From: Tellurirhabdus bombi
GTDB taxonomy: Bacteria > Bacteroidota > Bacteroidia > Cytophagales > Spirosomataceae
NCBI RefSeq assembly: GCF_021484805.1
Contig: NZ_CP090557.1
Span: forward strand, 1,166,501 to 1,230,500
Length of the DNA: 64,000 bases
Reading direction: 5' to 3'
Below are positions 17,898 through 25,565 of the stretch, one piece after another (position 1 is the stretch's first letter; every line of letters begins with the position of its first letter). A model generated the notes under the pieces. The model searched no databases. It saw only the letters and a program-made list of their open reading frames with translations, and was not told the DNA's origin. Position numbers and translations under genes: made by a program.

Positions 17898-17930
17898 AAT
17901 AAGCCTGGCTTTCTGCTGGGCTTATTTTTT
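17898..17930 (+). terminator. Terminator after the 58-residue membrane protein
   Basis: AATAAGCC pairs with GGCTTATT around a 13-base loop and is followed by a T-run. Confidence 0.88.
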
Positions 17931-18084
17931 TGCCCCAATAACCCTATACATTCCGGTTTAGACCGTTTATCTATTTTTTTTACCACTCTTCCCAGAATCC
18001 TGCTGTCGGCCTTTTCCACTTGCGTCTTTTCAACAATTAGCTCAGAAACACTGTCTGAAACGTAAACAACAAATCACACATACT

Positions 18085-18507
18085 ATGAAAAAGATCGCTC
18101 AAGTGTTTGCAAAGGCCTTACTGATGTTCGCCCTGGTACCCGCCATTCCTTACACTCCTACCCACGCTCAGGCGGTGTCTACGTCAGACTCGGAGAAAGC
18201 GTTTGAAGCTGCTATTTATCCCGCTGCCACCCCACTCAAATTGTGGCTGACCGTGGAGCGCTCACCGTCATCCACCAATCCTTTACGCATTGAATTAGTA
18301 GACAAGAAAAACAAGGTTTTGCATGCTTCCACCTTACCCAAAAAAGGAAAAGCCTTTCAACAACAGTTTGATTTGAGCCAGGTAAAAGACGACACCTACA
18401 CGTTACGCATTACCGACGGCAACAAACTGGTTGAAAAATCCTTCAAACTGAGTACGCCAGGTCTTAGTGAGCAGCTTCCTCAGCGCCTTGTCTCTCTCAA
18501 TAATTAA
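18085..18507 (+). CDS. Small secreted protein, possible Ig-like fold
   Basis: The 140-residue protein has a Sec signal peptide (MKKIAQVFAKALLMFALVP, with cleavage likely near THAQA). The mature part, about 110 residues, looks like one beta-sandwich: alternating strands such as LKLWLTVERS, LRIELVDKKNKVLHAS and TYTLRITDGNKLVEKSFKL. The last resembles the final strands of secreted Bacteroidota Ig-like and DUF3244-type domains. It is too short to carry a full sorting domain and is probably periplasmic. Its end lies 4 bases from the end of the convergent amidase gene. Confidence 0.7.
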   Translation: MKKIAQVFAKALLMFALVPAIPYTPTHAQAVSTSDSEKAFEAAIYPAATPLKLWLTVERSPSSTNPLRIELVDKKNKVLHASTLPKKGKAFQQQFDLSQVKDDTYTLRITDGNKLVEKSFKLSTPGLSEQLPQRLVSLNN

Positions 18508-18511
18508 TCCG

Positions 18512-20029
18512 CTATTCGGCTAAGGGAGCAAGTTTTGGCCAGGGTCTAGCTTGCTCCAACTGACTGGCCAACCGGAACAATAAGGCTTCGTTGCCGATAC
18601 TCGCCGTGAACATCAGGCCAACAGGCAAACCCTCTGGCGTACGGTGCAATGGCACGGACATGGAAGGCTGCCCTGTCATGTTTGCAATGGGCGTATAGGG
18701 GATATAGCTAAAGGTTTTTTCGGCTAATTCTGTGACAATCTTGCTGCCTTTCAGGTGACGCAATACGCCCAGCGAATCTACTATTTTTAAAAGCCGGTCC
18801 TCGGTAGACGAGTTTTGCAATTCGCCGATCTGAATGGGTGGCCGCGAAAGGACGGGTGTAAGCAACAGGTCGTACGTTTCGTGCAGCGTACCCATGCGAC
18901 GCGCCAACTCATTCCAGCGCCGCAACTGAAAAGCGAAATCAACGGCAGAGTATGCTTCGGACAGCCGCGCCAAAGCCCAGGTATTCAACTCAACATCCAA
19001 CCGGCGGGCCGGACGCCCCAGGTAAATACCCAGTTCCCGAACGGTAGCGCCCGTTTCGGCCAGAACCATAGTAAAAAATAATTCGCTCAGGGCAGGCGCA
19101 TCATACGGAAGAGGAATTTCCTCCACATCATGACCCAGGCTTTCCAGGAGCCGGGCTGTTTCCTGCACGGCTTTTACACATTCGGGATCCAACTTTTGGC
19201 TGAGGAAAGGATGTCCGGTTGTAAAGGCAATTCGCAGGCGGCCCGGCTCCTGGTTTATTTCTTCGGTAAAAGGCCGTTCGGGGGCTGCAATTCCGTAAGG
19301 ATCGCCCGGCGTGGCGCCGGCCAGAGCATCCAGTAAGGCCGCGCTGTCGCGTACCGTTCTTGTTACTACATGGCTGCTTACGGCTCCTTGCCAAAGTTCG
19401 CCAAAACGGGGACCTAAGGACGTTCGCCCCCGCGATGGTTTGAGGCCAAATAAGCCACAGTTCGCCGCCGGAATGCGAATTGATCCACCGCCATCGCTCG
19501 CCGTAGCCGCAGGGACAATACCAGCCGCTACCGCCGCCGCAGAGCCGCCGCTCGAACCGCCCGGCGAATGCGTTAGTTTCCAGGGGTTTCGAGCCGGACC
19601 GTAAAGTTTAGACTCGGTATAAGGTGTGAGGCCAAATTCTGGCGTATTAGTCTTACCAAATAAAACCAATCCAGCTGCTTTCATCCGTTGAACCAGGCCA
19701 CTGTCTGCGGTCGAGACATAATTCTGGTAGCCACGGCAACCAGCTCGCAATGGCGTCCCCGCCCACTCTAGTTCCAGATCTTTGACCAGAAAAGGAACGC
19801 CCCGAAACGGAGCGCTAACCGGCAGTTGCGACACCATTTTACGCCCTTCTTCGTACAAAGGCTGCACAATGGCGTTGAGTTGCGGATTGACTGCTTCCGC
19901 CCGAGCAATGGCCGTTTCAAGCAATTCGGCGGCAGAGACGTCTCCTTTTTTAACCAATTCAGCTAAACCAACCGCATCGTATTGCGCGTATTCCTGAAAC
20001 GTTAATGAGGAGGTACTCGGGACGTTCAT
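18512..20029 (-). CDS. Amidase (amidase signature family)
   Basis: The 505-residue protein has the full amidase-signature triad: Lys83 in VPFLVKDLE, the cis-Ser at 160 in [11 protein letters not shown], and the nucleophile Ser183 in [11 protein letters not shown]. No signal peptide is seen, so it is cytoplasmic. Free-standing members of this size hydrolyse varied amides; a GatA role is unlikely because no gatB or gatC is adjacent and the C-terminal half differs. It ends a minus-strand run that begins with the membrane protein at 23170 and starts 29 bases after the GH130 gene. Confidence 0.9.
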   Translation of the reverse strand: MNVPSTSSLTFQEYAQYDAVGLAELVKKGDVSAAELLETAIARAEAVNPQLNAIVQPLYEEGRKMVSQLPVSAPFRGVPFLVKDLELEWAGTPLRAGCRGYQNYVSTADSGLVQRMKAAGLVLFGKTNTPEFGLTPYTESKLYGPARNPWKLTHSPGGSSGGSAAAVAAGIVPAATASDGGGSIRIPAANCGLFGLKPSRGRTSLGPRFGELWQGAVSSHVVTRTVRDSAALLDALAGATPGDPYGIAAPERPFTEEINQEPGRLRIAFTTGHPFLSQKLDPECVKAVQETARLLESLGHDVEEIPLPYDAPALSELFFTMVLAETGATVRELGIYLGRPARRLDVELNTWALARLSEAYSAVDFAFQLRRWNELARRMGTLHETYDLLLTPVLSRPPIQIGELQNSSTEDRLLKIVDSLGVLRHLKGSKIVTELAEKTFSYIPYTPIANMTGQPSMSVPLHRTPEGLPVGLMFTASIGNEALLFRLASQLEQARPWPKLAPLAE

Positions 20030-20058
20030 CGGGTCTTATTTTAAGAGAAAATAATTTC

Positions 20059-21210
20059 TTACTTAATCGGGGCTGTAGCTACCGCGATCTTCGAGTCGGC
20101 GGTTCCATAATACAAAAACCATTTGCCTTTGTAGGGAGCCAACCCTTCCAGAAAGCAAACCTGATTTACCTGGCCTTCAATTTCGTACGGTTGGTCAGGC
20201 TTCATGAAGTACGTTTCCGTCCGATCAATTAGTTCAACCGGATCATCGGCCTTAAAGAGCATTTGTCCGGCGGCATAGGCTCCCTCGGGCAAGCTCCGGT
20301 CGCCCCGCTGTGCATCGTTCATGCCGTTGTAGATCAGCACAATTCCTTTCGGTGTAATTAATGCCGACGGGCCAGGTTCCAGCACGCGGTAATCATGTCT
20401 TCCAGGCCGAAACTCGGCCACGCCTAAGAGCTTGCCATTAGACCGCTCAACCGGTATCCAGTGCAGCAAATCATCGGAGTAAGCGATGTAAAGTTGCTGC
20501 TGGTCGCCCCAATACATCCAGTACTTATCGTTGATTTTTTGCGCGATAATCTGGCTTCCAACCCGTTTTCCAATGATAGAGCCTGATTTAGACCAGTGGT
20601 TTTGGTATTTGTTGTTGTAAGCCTCTCCGAACGCCAGACCCTGCTTTTGCCAGTTCATCAGGTCTTTTGACGTCGCTACGCAAAGCCGGGCTTTATCTCC
20701 GTCGTAGGCTGTATAAGTCATCACATAGACTCCATTTGGACTTTCGATCACGCGTGGATCTTCGCAGCCGCCTTCCCATTCGTAGGTTTTCATGGCGTCG
20801 TTTGCCGGATAGAAAACTGGTTTGGGCAGCCTTTTGAAATGGATTCCGTCAGTGCTGCTGGCTAGTCCAAGGCGGGATGTACCCGCGTATTTCCCGACCA
20901 CATCTTCGGCCCGGTAGATCATGTAAATCTTTCCGTCCCGCACGACCGCAGCCGGATTAAAAACGTCTTTCTCTTCCCAACGAACCGTCTCCTTTCGGAC
21001 CGGGCAATCAAAGGTGGTCGATGCCAGGGGGAGTAAAACCGGATTAACCGAATTCAGTTTTTTGAATGGGCCGATCTGCCAGGTCTTTTCATTGTCGGCT
21101 TTAACGAAGCGTCTGGAGCGCTTGGATGTCTGACCATACCCCGTTTCGGTCAGTAATAAGAATAAAACACAAAGAAGTAAACAGCGACGGCTCGCAGGCA
21201 GGTTCATCAT
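20059..21210 (-). CDS. Secreted GH130-family glycosidase or phosphorylase
   Basis: Family 130 enzymes act on beta-mannosides, either as phosphorylases or as hydrolases. The motif WEGGCEDPRV, typical of the family, is present, and repeated five-blade propeller strands follow (FNPAAVVRDGKIYMIYRAED, RLGLASSTDGIHFKRL, LCVATSKDLMNWQKQG, YIAYSDDLLHWIP). I place the start at ATG 21210 because it gives a good signal peptide (MMNLPASRRCLLLCVLFLLL, cleavage near GYGQ). An in-frame upstream start at 21270 would bury that signal. Export to the periplasm favours a hydrolase. It lies 96 bases after the FecR gene. Confidence 0.85.
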   Translation of the reverse strand: MMNLPASRRCLLLCVLFLLLTETGYGQTSKRSRRFVKADNEKTWQIGPFKKLNSVNPVLLPLASTTFDCPVRKETVRWEEKDVFNPAAVVRDGKIYMIYRAEDVVGKYAGTSRLGLASSTDGIHFKRLPKPVFYPANDAMKTYEWEGGCEDPRVIESPNGVYVMTYTAYDGDKARLCVATSKDLMNWQKQGLAFGEAYNNKYQNHWSKSGSIIGKRVGSQIIAQKINDKYWMYWGDQQQLYIAYSDDLLHWIPVERSNGKLLGVAEFRPGRHDYRVLEPGPSALITPKGIVLIYNGMNDAQRGDRSLPEGAYAAGQMLFKADDPVELIDRTETYFMKPDQPYEIEGQVNQVCFLEGLAPYKGKWFLYYGTADSKIAVATAPIK

Positions 21211-21306
21211 AAAGCGTAGGCAAAGAAAGTTTAGGATTAGCAAGATACTAGTCCTTACCCAGCAATGCAACGCCTGCTTGATCGGAAAAAAGCCTTTCCC
21301 AGTGGT

Positions 21307-22086
21307 CTAATGCAGATACGGGATCGCCCAATCTAAATAATCTGGAGAATCAATGCCAGCAGCAGAAAAAAGCCCCTGGCCTTTATCAAATTCAACAATT
21401 TCTCCTTCCTGCACAGACTGCACAGAAGGCGCGCCGAAAAGACTCGGCTGAACAATTAGGGCTATGGGATGCTGCCCCACCACCAATCGGGTCAGAGAAT
21501 CGCGATTGGACAGATAAAAACTTCCTTTATTCACTTTTAAGGAAACTTTTGGGGAGGCATGCACGAGTAGAGGGTTGTTTTTTTTTCGTGAGCTAACCGT
21601 AAAATACCCTTCACCCTGTATCCAGACATTTCCATTTGGACGGGTGTTCTTTGGGAAGCAATGCAAGGTCGAATTACCATTTAAAATTACGGTAGACGAA
21701 GAGTCTGGCAAGACAATTTTAAGGCGCTCGTCGGGGTTCGTGTGGTAGGTTAGCGCCATGGGAATGTACCAATTCTGCAGGAACTGAAGGCTAAATCCAA
21801 GCGCCAGAAGCAGGCATAACCAGATAACCCCTTTTATAAAGTGGGCGTTTAGGTTGGACGGGTTTGCGAGTTTGTACGGCTTCAGCGCGGTTTGTTTTTC
21901 AATGCGCTGCCAGAGCCGCTGCCAATTCGGCTCGGAATCAATGGGAGCGGGAGCCTGTTGCCATTGCACCCACATTTTGGCGTGTAATTTCGGTTCGTTG
22001 GCAGGATTTTGCAGGTAATCAATCACCTGTTTTTCTTCCTGCGGGCTACACTCGTTTCGAACGTACCTGGCTAGGAGCTTATCCAT
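21307..22086 (-). CDS. FecR-type anti-sigma factor
   Basis: FecR proteins span the inner membrane and control a partner ECF sigma factor. From ATG 22086 the product is 259 residues: an N-terminal cytoplasmic helical domain (MDKLLARYVRNECSPQEEKQVIDYL), one membrane helix (GVIWLCLLLALGFSLQFL), and a periplasmic FecR domain (ERLKIVLPDSSSTVILNGNSTLHC, VWIQGEGYFTVS). ATG 22125 is in frame but overlaps the sigma gene and adds an untypical leader. The C-terminal region after the FecR domain is short. No TonB-dependent receptor follows, which is unusual. Confidence 0.88.
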   Translation of the reverse strand: MDKLLARYVRNECSPQEEKQVIDYLQNPANEPKLHAKMWVQWQQAPAPIDSEPNWQRLWQRIEKQTALKPYKLANPSNLNAHFIKGVIWLCLLLALGFSLQFLQNWYIPMALTYHTNPDERLKIVLPDSSSTVILNGNSTLHCFPKNTRPNGNVWIQGEGYFTVSSRKKNNPLLVHASPKVSLKVNKGSFYLSNRDSLTRLVVGQHPIALIVQPSLFGAPSVQSVQEGEIVEFDKGQGLFSAAGIDSPDYLDWAIPYLH

Positions 22087-22105
22087 CTCATACGGCTTTA
22101 GAAAC

Positions 22106-22648
22106 CTAGTTAATGTATTTTGCAAAATGCCCGCTTATTTTGGCAACTGCTTGTTTAAGCGATTCTTCCACACAGTGCGGCGACATAGAAAGCTCCTCGG
22201 CAATTTGCTGGTTACTGTATCCTTTGTGCCGGCTCAGCTCATATAACTGGCGGTGGCTTTTGGATAACCTGGCAATTGCCTGTTGGTAGAATTCTTCCAA
22301 TTCCAGATACAAAACCTGTTCGCTGTTGACGGGAACAGTTTGTGTTGTCAGGTTCTGGAGCACATCCTGCAAAGGGTACTCACTGGCCTGCTCCCGAAAT
22401 TGCACCAAAACAAAATGACAGGTTAGCGTAAAAAGATACCCGTTTAGCGATATCGTATCACTCAGCGTCTGGCGCTTCTCCCATAAGTTACTAAAAACGT
22501 CACGGACAACCTGTTCTGTCACTTTGGCATTTTTCAGGTAGCCAAAAGCAAACTGGTAAACCTGCGCGGCAAAGCGCTCATAAATCGCCTGAAGCGCGGC
22601 TTTGTTTTCACCGTGCAATTGCCGAAGAAGTGTTTGTTCAAGAGTCAT
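22106..22648 (-). CDS. ECF RNA polymerase sigma factor
   Basis: The 180-residue protein has sigma region 2 (residues about 20-90, including FAFGYLKNAKVTEQVVRDVFSNLWEKR) and region 4 with a helix-turn-helix (YSNQQIAEELSMSPHCVEESLKQA). This is the layout of Bacteroidota FecI-type ECF factors. It is followed by its FecR partner 19 bases downstream, so the two form a signalling pair. The stimulus is unknown. It starts 21 bases after the membrane-protein gene at 22670. Confidence 0.92.
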   Translation of the reverse strand: MTLEQTLLRQLHGENKAALQAIYERFAAQVYQFAFGYLKNAKVTEQVVRDVFSNLWEKRQTLSDTISLNGYLFTLTCHFVLVQFREQASEYPLQDVLQNLTTQTVPVNSEQVLYLELEEFYQQAIARLSKSHRQLYELSRHKGYSNQQIAEELSMSPHCVEESLKQAVAKISGHFAKYIN

Positions 22649-22669
22649 AACATTCGTCAGGCAATGACC

Positions 22670-23170
22670 TTACCGCATGTGTTTGAGATTCAATGCGTAG
22701 AGAACCAGAAAAATAATGCTGAAAAAAGCAGTACTCACTCCTGCAATTCCGCCAATAAGACCACCAAAGATAATTACTGGTGAAACAACAGCCACCAAAA
22801 CGCTCGCGACGTAGATGTAAAACCCAACCTTACGCAAGTTCCACATCAGCAGAGCGCCGGCCAAGGCAAGCAGATTAACAACAATGGTTGCTATGGAGGA
22901 CTGGCGAATCCGCTCCGGACTCATGCTCTCAGAAACGGAACCCAGCATCTTTTCAATAAATTGGCTGCCTTCCTGGCCCTGCATGTTGTCCTGCGCTTGC
23001 TCAAGGCTTTCCTGCGTAACTGAAGCGGCTAAATCGGCGCCACTATAGGATGAGATCGCGTTGAAAATTCCCCAGGCGCAACTCAGAAAAGTTAAGACGC
23101 AAAGAACAGTTAAAAAGGTAGGGCGCTGGCTACTCGGCGGCGGGTATGGCGTTAATGAAGAGGCTTCCAT
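22670..23170 (-). CDS. Membrane protein of unknown function
   Basis: From ATG 23170 the product is 166 residues. After a Pro-rich N-terminus (LTPYPPPSSQRP) come one helix (TFLTVLCVLTFLSCAWGIFN), an extracytoplasmic loop rich in Gln, Ser and Glu (about residues 40-90), and three hydrophobic helices (IVVNLLALAGALLMW, GFYIYVASVLVAVVSPVIIF, VSTAFFSIIFLVLYALNL). It resembles the small four-helix proteins often annotated only as hypothetical in Bacteroidota. It is followed by the sigma gene on the same strand. Confidence 0.72.
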   Translation of the reverse strand: MEASSLTPYPPPSSQRPTFLTVLCVLTFLSCAWGIFNAISSYSGADLAASVTQESLEQAQDNMQGQEGSQFIEKMLGSVSESMSPERIRQSSIATIVVNLLALAGALLMWNLRKVGFYIYVASVLVAVVSPVIIFGGLIGGIAGVSTAFFSIIFLVLYALNLKHMR

Positions 23171-23345
23171 ACAAAACAATAATTCACTGGTTCAGTTTAG
23201 GTTACTTTCCACCCTGCGGGAAAAGATTCCGAACTTAGCTATTTTTTCAGTTTTTTTCACCAGCGTGGCTTAATTTATTGATATTTTTAGGCAGAAAAAG
23301 TAATAAAACTAGTGATCTGTTAAAGGTCAATAACTTTTTGATCAA

Positions 23346-23642
23346 ATGACTCTACAAGAATTGACCAACGAGATTCGTAACCGAATCGGTACGGATAGTG
23401 GAATTAATGCAACCGTTAAGCTCGATACCGACCAGGGAGCCGTATACATCGACGGAAAACAGATACCTAACGTGGTGTCTAACGAAGACAAAGCAGCTGA
23501 TTGCGAGATCAAAGTTACGGTTGACAACTTGCAAAAAATGTCATCCGGGGAGTTGAATCCCATGTCTGCGTTTATGTTTGGAAAACTTAAAGTAAAAGGC
23601 GACATGGCCGTTGCCATGAAAATCGGTCCGAAACTGGCTTGA
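23346..23642 (+). CDS. SCP2 sterol-binding domain protein
   Basis: The 98-residue protein is a single SCP2-like domain: an N-terminal helix, beta strands with AVYIDGKQIPNVVSNEDKAADCEIKVTV, and the C-terminal DLQKMSSGELNPMSAFMFGKLKVKGDMAVAMKI, which is the most conserved part of the family. Such domains bind hydrophobic ligands such as fatty acyl groups in the cytoplasm. The ligand is unknown. It stands alone and is convergent with the MarR gene, with a hairpin between. Confidence 0.9.
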   Translation: MTLQELTNEIRNRIGTDSGINATVKLDTDQGAVYIDGKQIPNVVSNEDKAADCEIKVTVDNLQKMSSGELNPMSAFMFGKLKVKGDMAVAMKIGPKLA

Positions 23643-23650
23643 ACAAGAGC

Positions 23651-23674
23651 GGTAGGCAGCTTCAACTGCCTACC
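23651..23674. terminator. Hairpin between convergent SCP2 and marR genes
   Basis: A perfect 9-bp stem (GGTAGGCAG with CTGCCTACC) around a 6-base loop lies between two gene ends. The flanking T-runs are weak on both strands. Confidence 0.65.
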
Positions 23675-23680
23675 TATTCA

Positions 23681-24181
23681 CTACGTATTTTCTTCTTTTT
23701 CCAGCTCTCTCACCAGTAGCAACATGGTGTCGGCCATCTGCTCGACCTGCTCATGCCCCGCAATGGCATCGTACTTTTCGCGGATCTTCTGCATGCAGTT
23801 AAACACAGTTTTCATCAGCTGCTTGCCACGCTCATTCATAAATATCTGACTGGAACGCGAGTCTTTAGGATCTTTTACGGTATAGATATACCCCCCGTCT
23901 TCCAGCAATTTTACAATTTTACTCATGGCCTGTTTGGTCACGCCTGCCCGTTTTGCCAACTCATTGTTGGTAATTCCATTTTCTTCCAGATTGCCCAAAA
24001 AAACGATGTAGCTAACCTTAAAGTCGGTAAAGCCTGAGGCCAATAACCGCTCTTCAATATCGCGGGATAGAAACTTTTTCAGCTTAGATAGAACACGGCC
24101 CAGCGATCGCTCACGTACCTTGTAGAAGAGCTGGTAGTTAAAGGACGCCGTTTCTGGTGATAAATTCTCGCACTTTTCCAT
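23681..24181 (-). CDS. MarR-family repressor of the adjacent efflux operon
   Basis: The 166-residue protein has the winged helix-turn-helix of MarR regulators (GITNNELAKRAGVTKQAMSKIVKLLEDGGYIYTVKDPKDSRSSQI) flanked by dimerisation helices. It is divergent from an emrA-emrB-tolC operon, and the gap holds two palindromes of MarR-site size. This supports repression of the pump and probably of itself, released by a small ligand. The ligand is unknown. The N-terminus (about 25 residues before the first helix) is longer than in MarR. Confidence 0.92.
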   Translation of the reverse strand: MEKCENLSPETASFNYQLFYKVRERSLGRVLSKLKKFLSRDIEERLLASGFTDFKVSYIVFLGNLEENGITNNELAKRAGVTKQAMSKIVKLLEDGGYIYTVKDPKDSRSSQIFMNERGKQLMKTVFNCMQKIREKYDAIAGHEQVEQMADTMLLLVRELEKEENT

Positions 24182-24293
24182 AATTTCTTACTTATACTGC
24201 CCCTTGTCAATAACCCAACGCTGGGCACGGAGCCGTCTATTTTGTCGCATCTCACCTTTTAAATTAAAAACTTATTAAAACAGAACAAAAAAA

Positions 24294-24312
24294 TAGTCAA
24301 ACAAGTTGACTA
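24294..24312. promoter_or_regulatory. Operator 1 for the MarR regulator
   Basis: TAGTCAA-ACAAG-TTGACTA is a perfect 7-bp inverted repeat with a 5-base spacer. Its right arm contains the TTG of the -33 promoter element, so binding would block RNA polymerase. A near copy lies at 24343-24361. Confidence 0.85.
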
Positions 24313-24335
24313 AACAGCGCAACAAATTACCTTTG
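24306..24335 (+). promoter_or_regulatory. Promoter of the emrA-emrB-tolC operon
   Basis: TTG (24306-24308) is followed after 19 bases by TACCTTTG (24328-24335), an exact match to the Bacteroidota consensus TTG-N19-21-TAnnTTTG. The start site is expected near 24342, about 48 bases before the emrA ATG, and is flanked by the two operators. Confidence 0.85.
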
Positions 24336-24342
24336 CCAAACA

Positions 24343-24361
24343 TAGTCAATTTAGTTTACTA
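24343..24361. promoter_or_regulatory. Operator 2 for the MarR regulator
   Basis: TAGTCAA-TTTAG-TTTACTA repeats operator 1 with the same 5-base spacer and one arm mismatch. It starts at the expected transcription start of emrA. Confidence 0.8.
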
Positions 24362-24389
24362 AATAAAAATAGTTCAATTTTAACTCTCC

Positions 24390-25475
24390 ATGGCAACAGA
24401 ACAAACCACGCCAGTCAAAAAATACCTTCCCCGGTTAATTATATTGGTTGTCGTTATCGTGGCTGCTATTTATGGTTTCAACGCGTACCAACACAGCCAG
24501 GTATACGAAACCACAGATAATGCCCAGATTGAAGGAAATGCAGCGCCAGTGCTGGCCCGGGTAGCGGGTTATGTGCAGGAGGCAAACGTTGAAGATTATG
24601 CACTGGTCAAAAAAGGACAGCCTTTGATTACCATTGATCCGCAGGAGTACGACGTTGCCCTCCGGCAGGTCGAAGCCGACTACCAGCAGACGCTGGCCGA
24701 TTTGCAAACCGCCCAGGCCGACCTACAAAATGCCCGCGCCAACCTGCGTAATGTGCAGCAAAACTTCCGCGTCGCTCAATCAAACGCGGCGGTACAAGCC
24801 ACCCGGCGGGATAAAGCCCAAAAAGACCTGCAACGCGATCAGAACTTGTACCAGGGCCAGTCACTGACCAAAAAGCAATTGGAAGATTCGCAGAGCAATG
24901 CGGATGTGCAGGCCCGTCAATACGATGCCAACGTGCAGCAAATCAACCTGGCACGCAGCTCCGAGGATGTTTCTCAGGCGGCCATTGCCCGGGCGCAGGC
25001 TAACATTCTGAAGGTGCAGGCGGTCCTGAAAGTAAAGCAAGCCGCAGTCGATAATGCTAAATTACGCCTTGGATACGCCCGCATAACAGCGCCGATTTCC
25101 GGCAAAATAGGCAAGAAAAATGTCGTGGTTGGCCAGTACGTTCAACCGGGACAAACTCTCTTCACGATTGTCAATGATTCGACCTTCTGGGTAGTGGCGA
25201 ACTTCAAGGAAACCCAACTGGAAAAAATGCGCATTGGCCAGCCCGTTGATCTGAAGATTGACGCTTATCCCGACCTCGACGTAAAAGGAAAAGTGGTTTC
25301 GCTCTCGGAAGCAACCGGCGCCAAGTTTGCCCTTCTGCCGCCCGACAACGCTTCTGGAAACTTCGTGAAAGTAACCCAGCGCGTACCGGTTAAAATTGAA
25401 ATTCAGAATCCGGAGAAATACAAAGGTTTGCTCCGGGCTGGCTTAAGCGTTGAACCTGCCGTGAAAGTGCAGTAA
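24390..25475 (+). CDS. emrA: EmrA-type membrane fusion protein
   Basis: The 361-residue HlyD-family adaptor has one N-terminal membrane anchor (LPRLIILVVVIVAAIYGF), a biotinyl-lipoyl-like half domain (VYETTDNAQIEGNAAPVLARVAGYV), a long coiled coil (about residues 80-225, rich in Ala and Gln), and a beta-barrel domain (GYARITAPISGKIGKKNVVVGQYVQPG). It would link the EmrB pump to the outer-membrane channel. It is the first gene of the operon behind a MarR-controlled promoter, and a 90-base gap leads to emrB. Confidence 0.93.
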   Translation: MATEQTTPVKKYLPRLIILVVVIVAAIYGFNAYQHSQVYETTDNAQIEGNAAPVLARVAGYVQEANVEDYALVKKGQPLITIDPQEYDVALRQVEADYQQTLADLQTAQADLQNARANLRNVQQNFRVAQSNAAVQATRRDKAQKDLQRDQNLYQGQSLTKKQLEDSQSNADVQARQYDANVQQINLARSSEDVSQAAIARAQANILKVQAVLKVKQAAVDNAKLRLGYARITAPISGKIGKKNVVVGQYVQPGQTLFTIVNDSTFWVVANFKETQLEKMRIGQPVDLKIDAYPDLDVKGKVVSLSEATGAKFALLPPDNASGNFVKVTQRVPVKIEIQNPEKYKGLLRAGLSVEPAVKVQ

Positions 25476-25565
25476 TCGATGAATAATAACCATGAATAGC
25501 CAGTCGCATCCAGGTGCGTTTGACTTATTCCTGTTCAGGCTTTCTTTTTAATTATTCATTCAACT

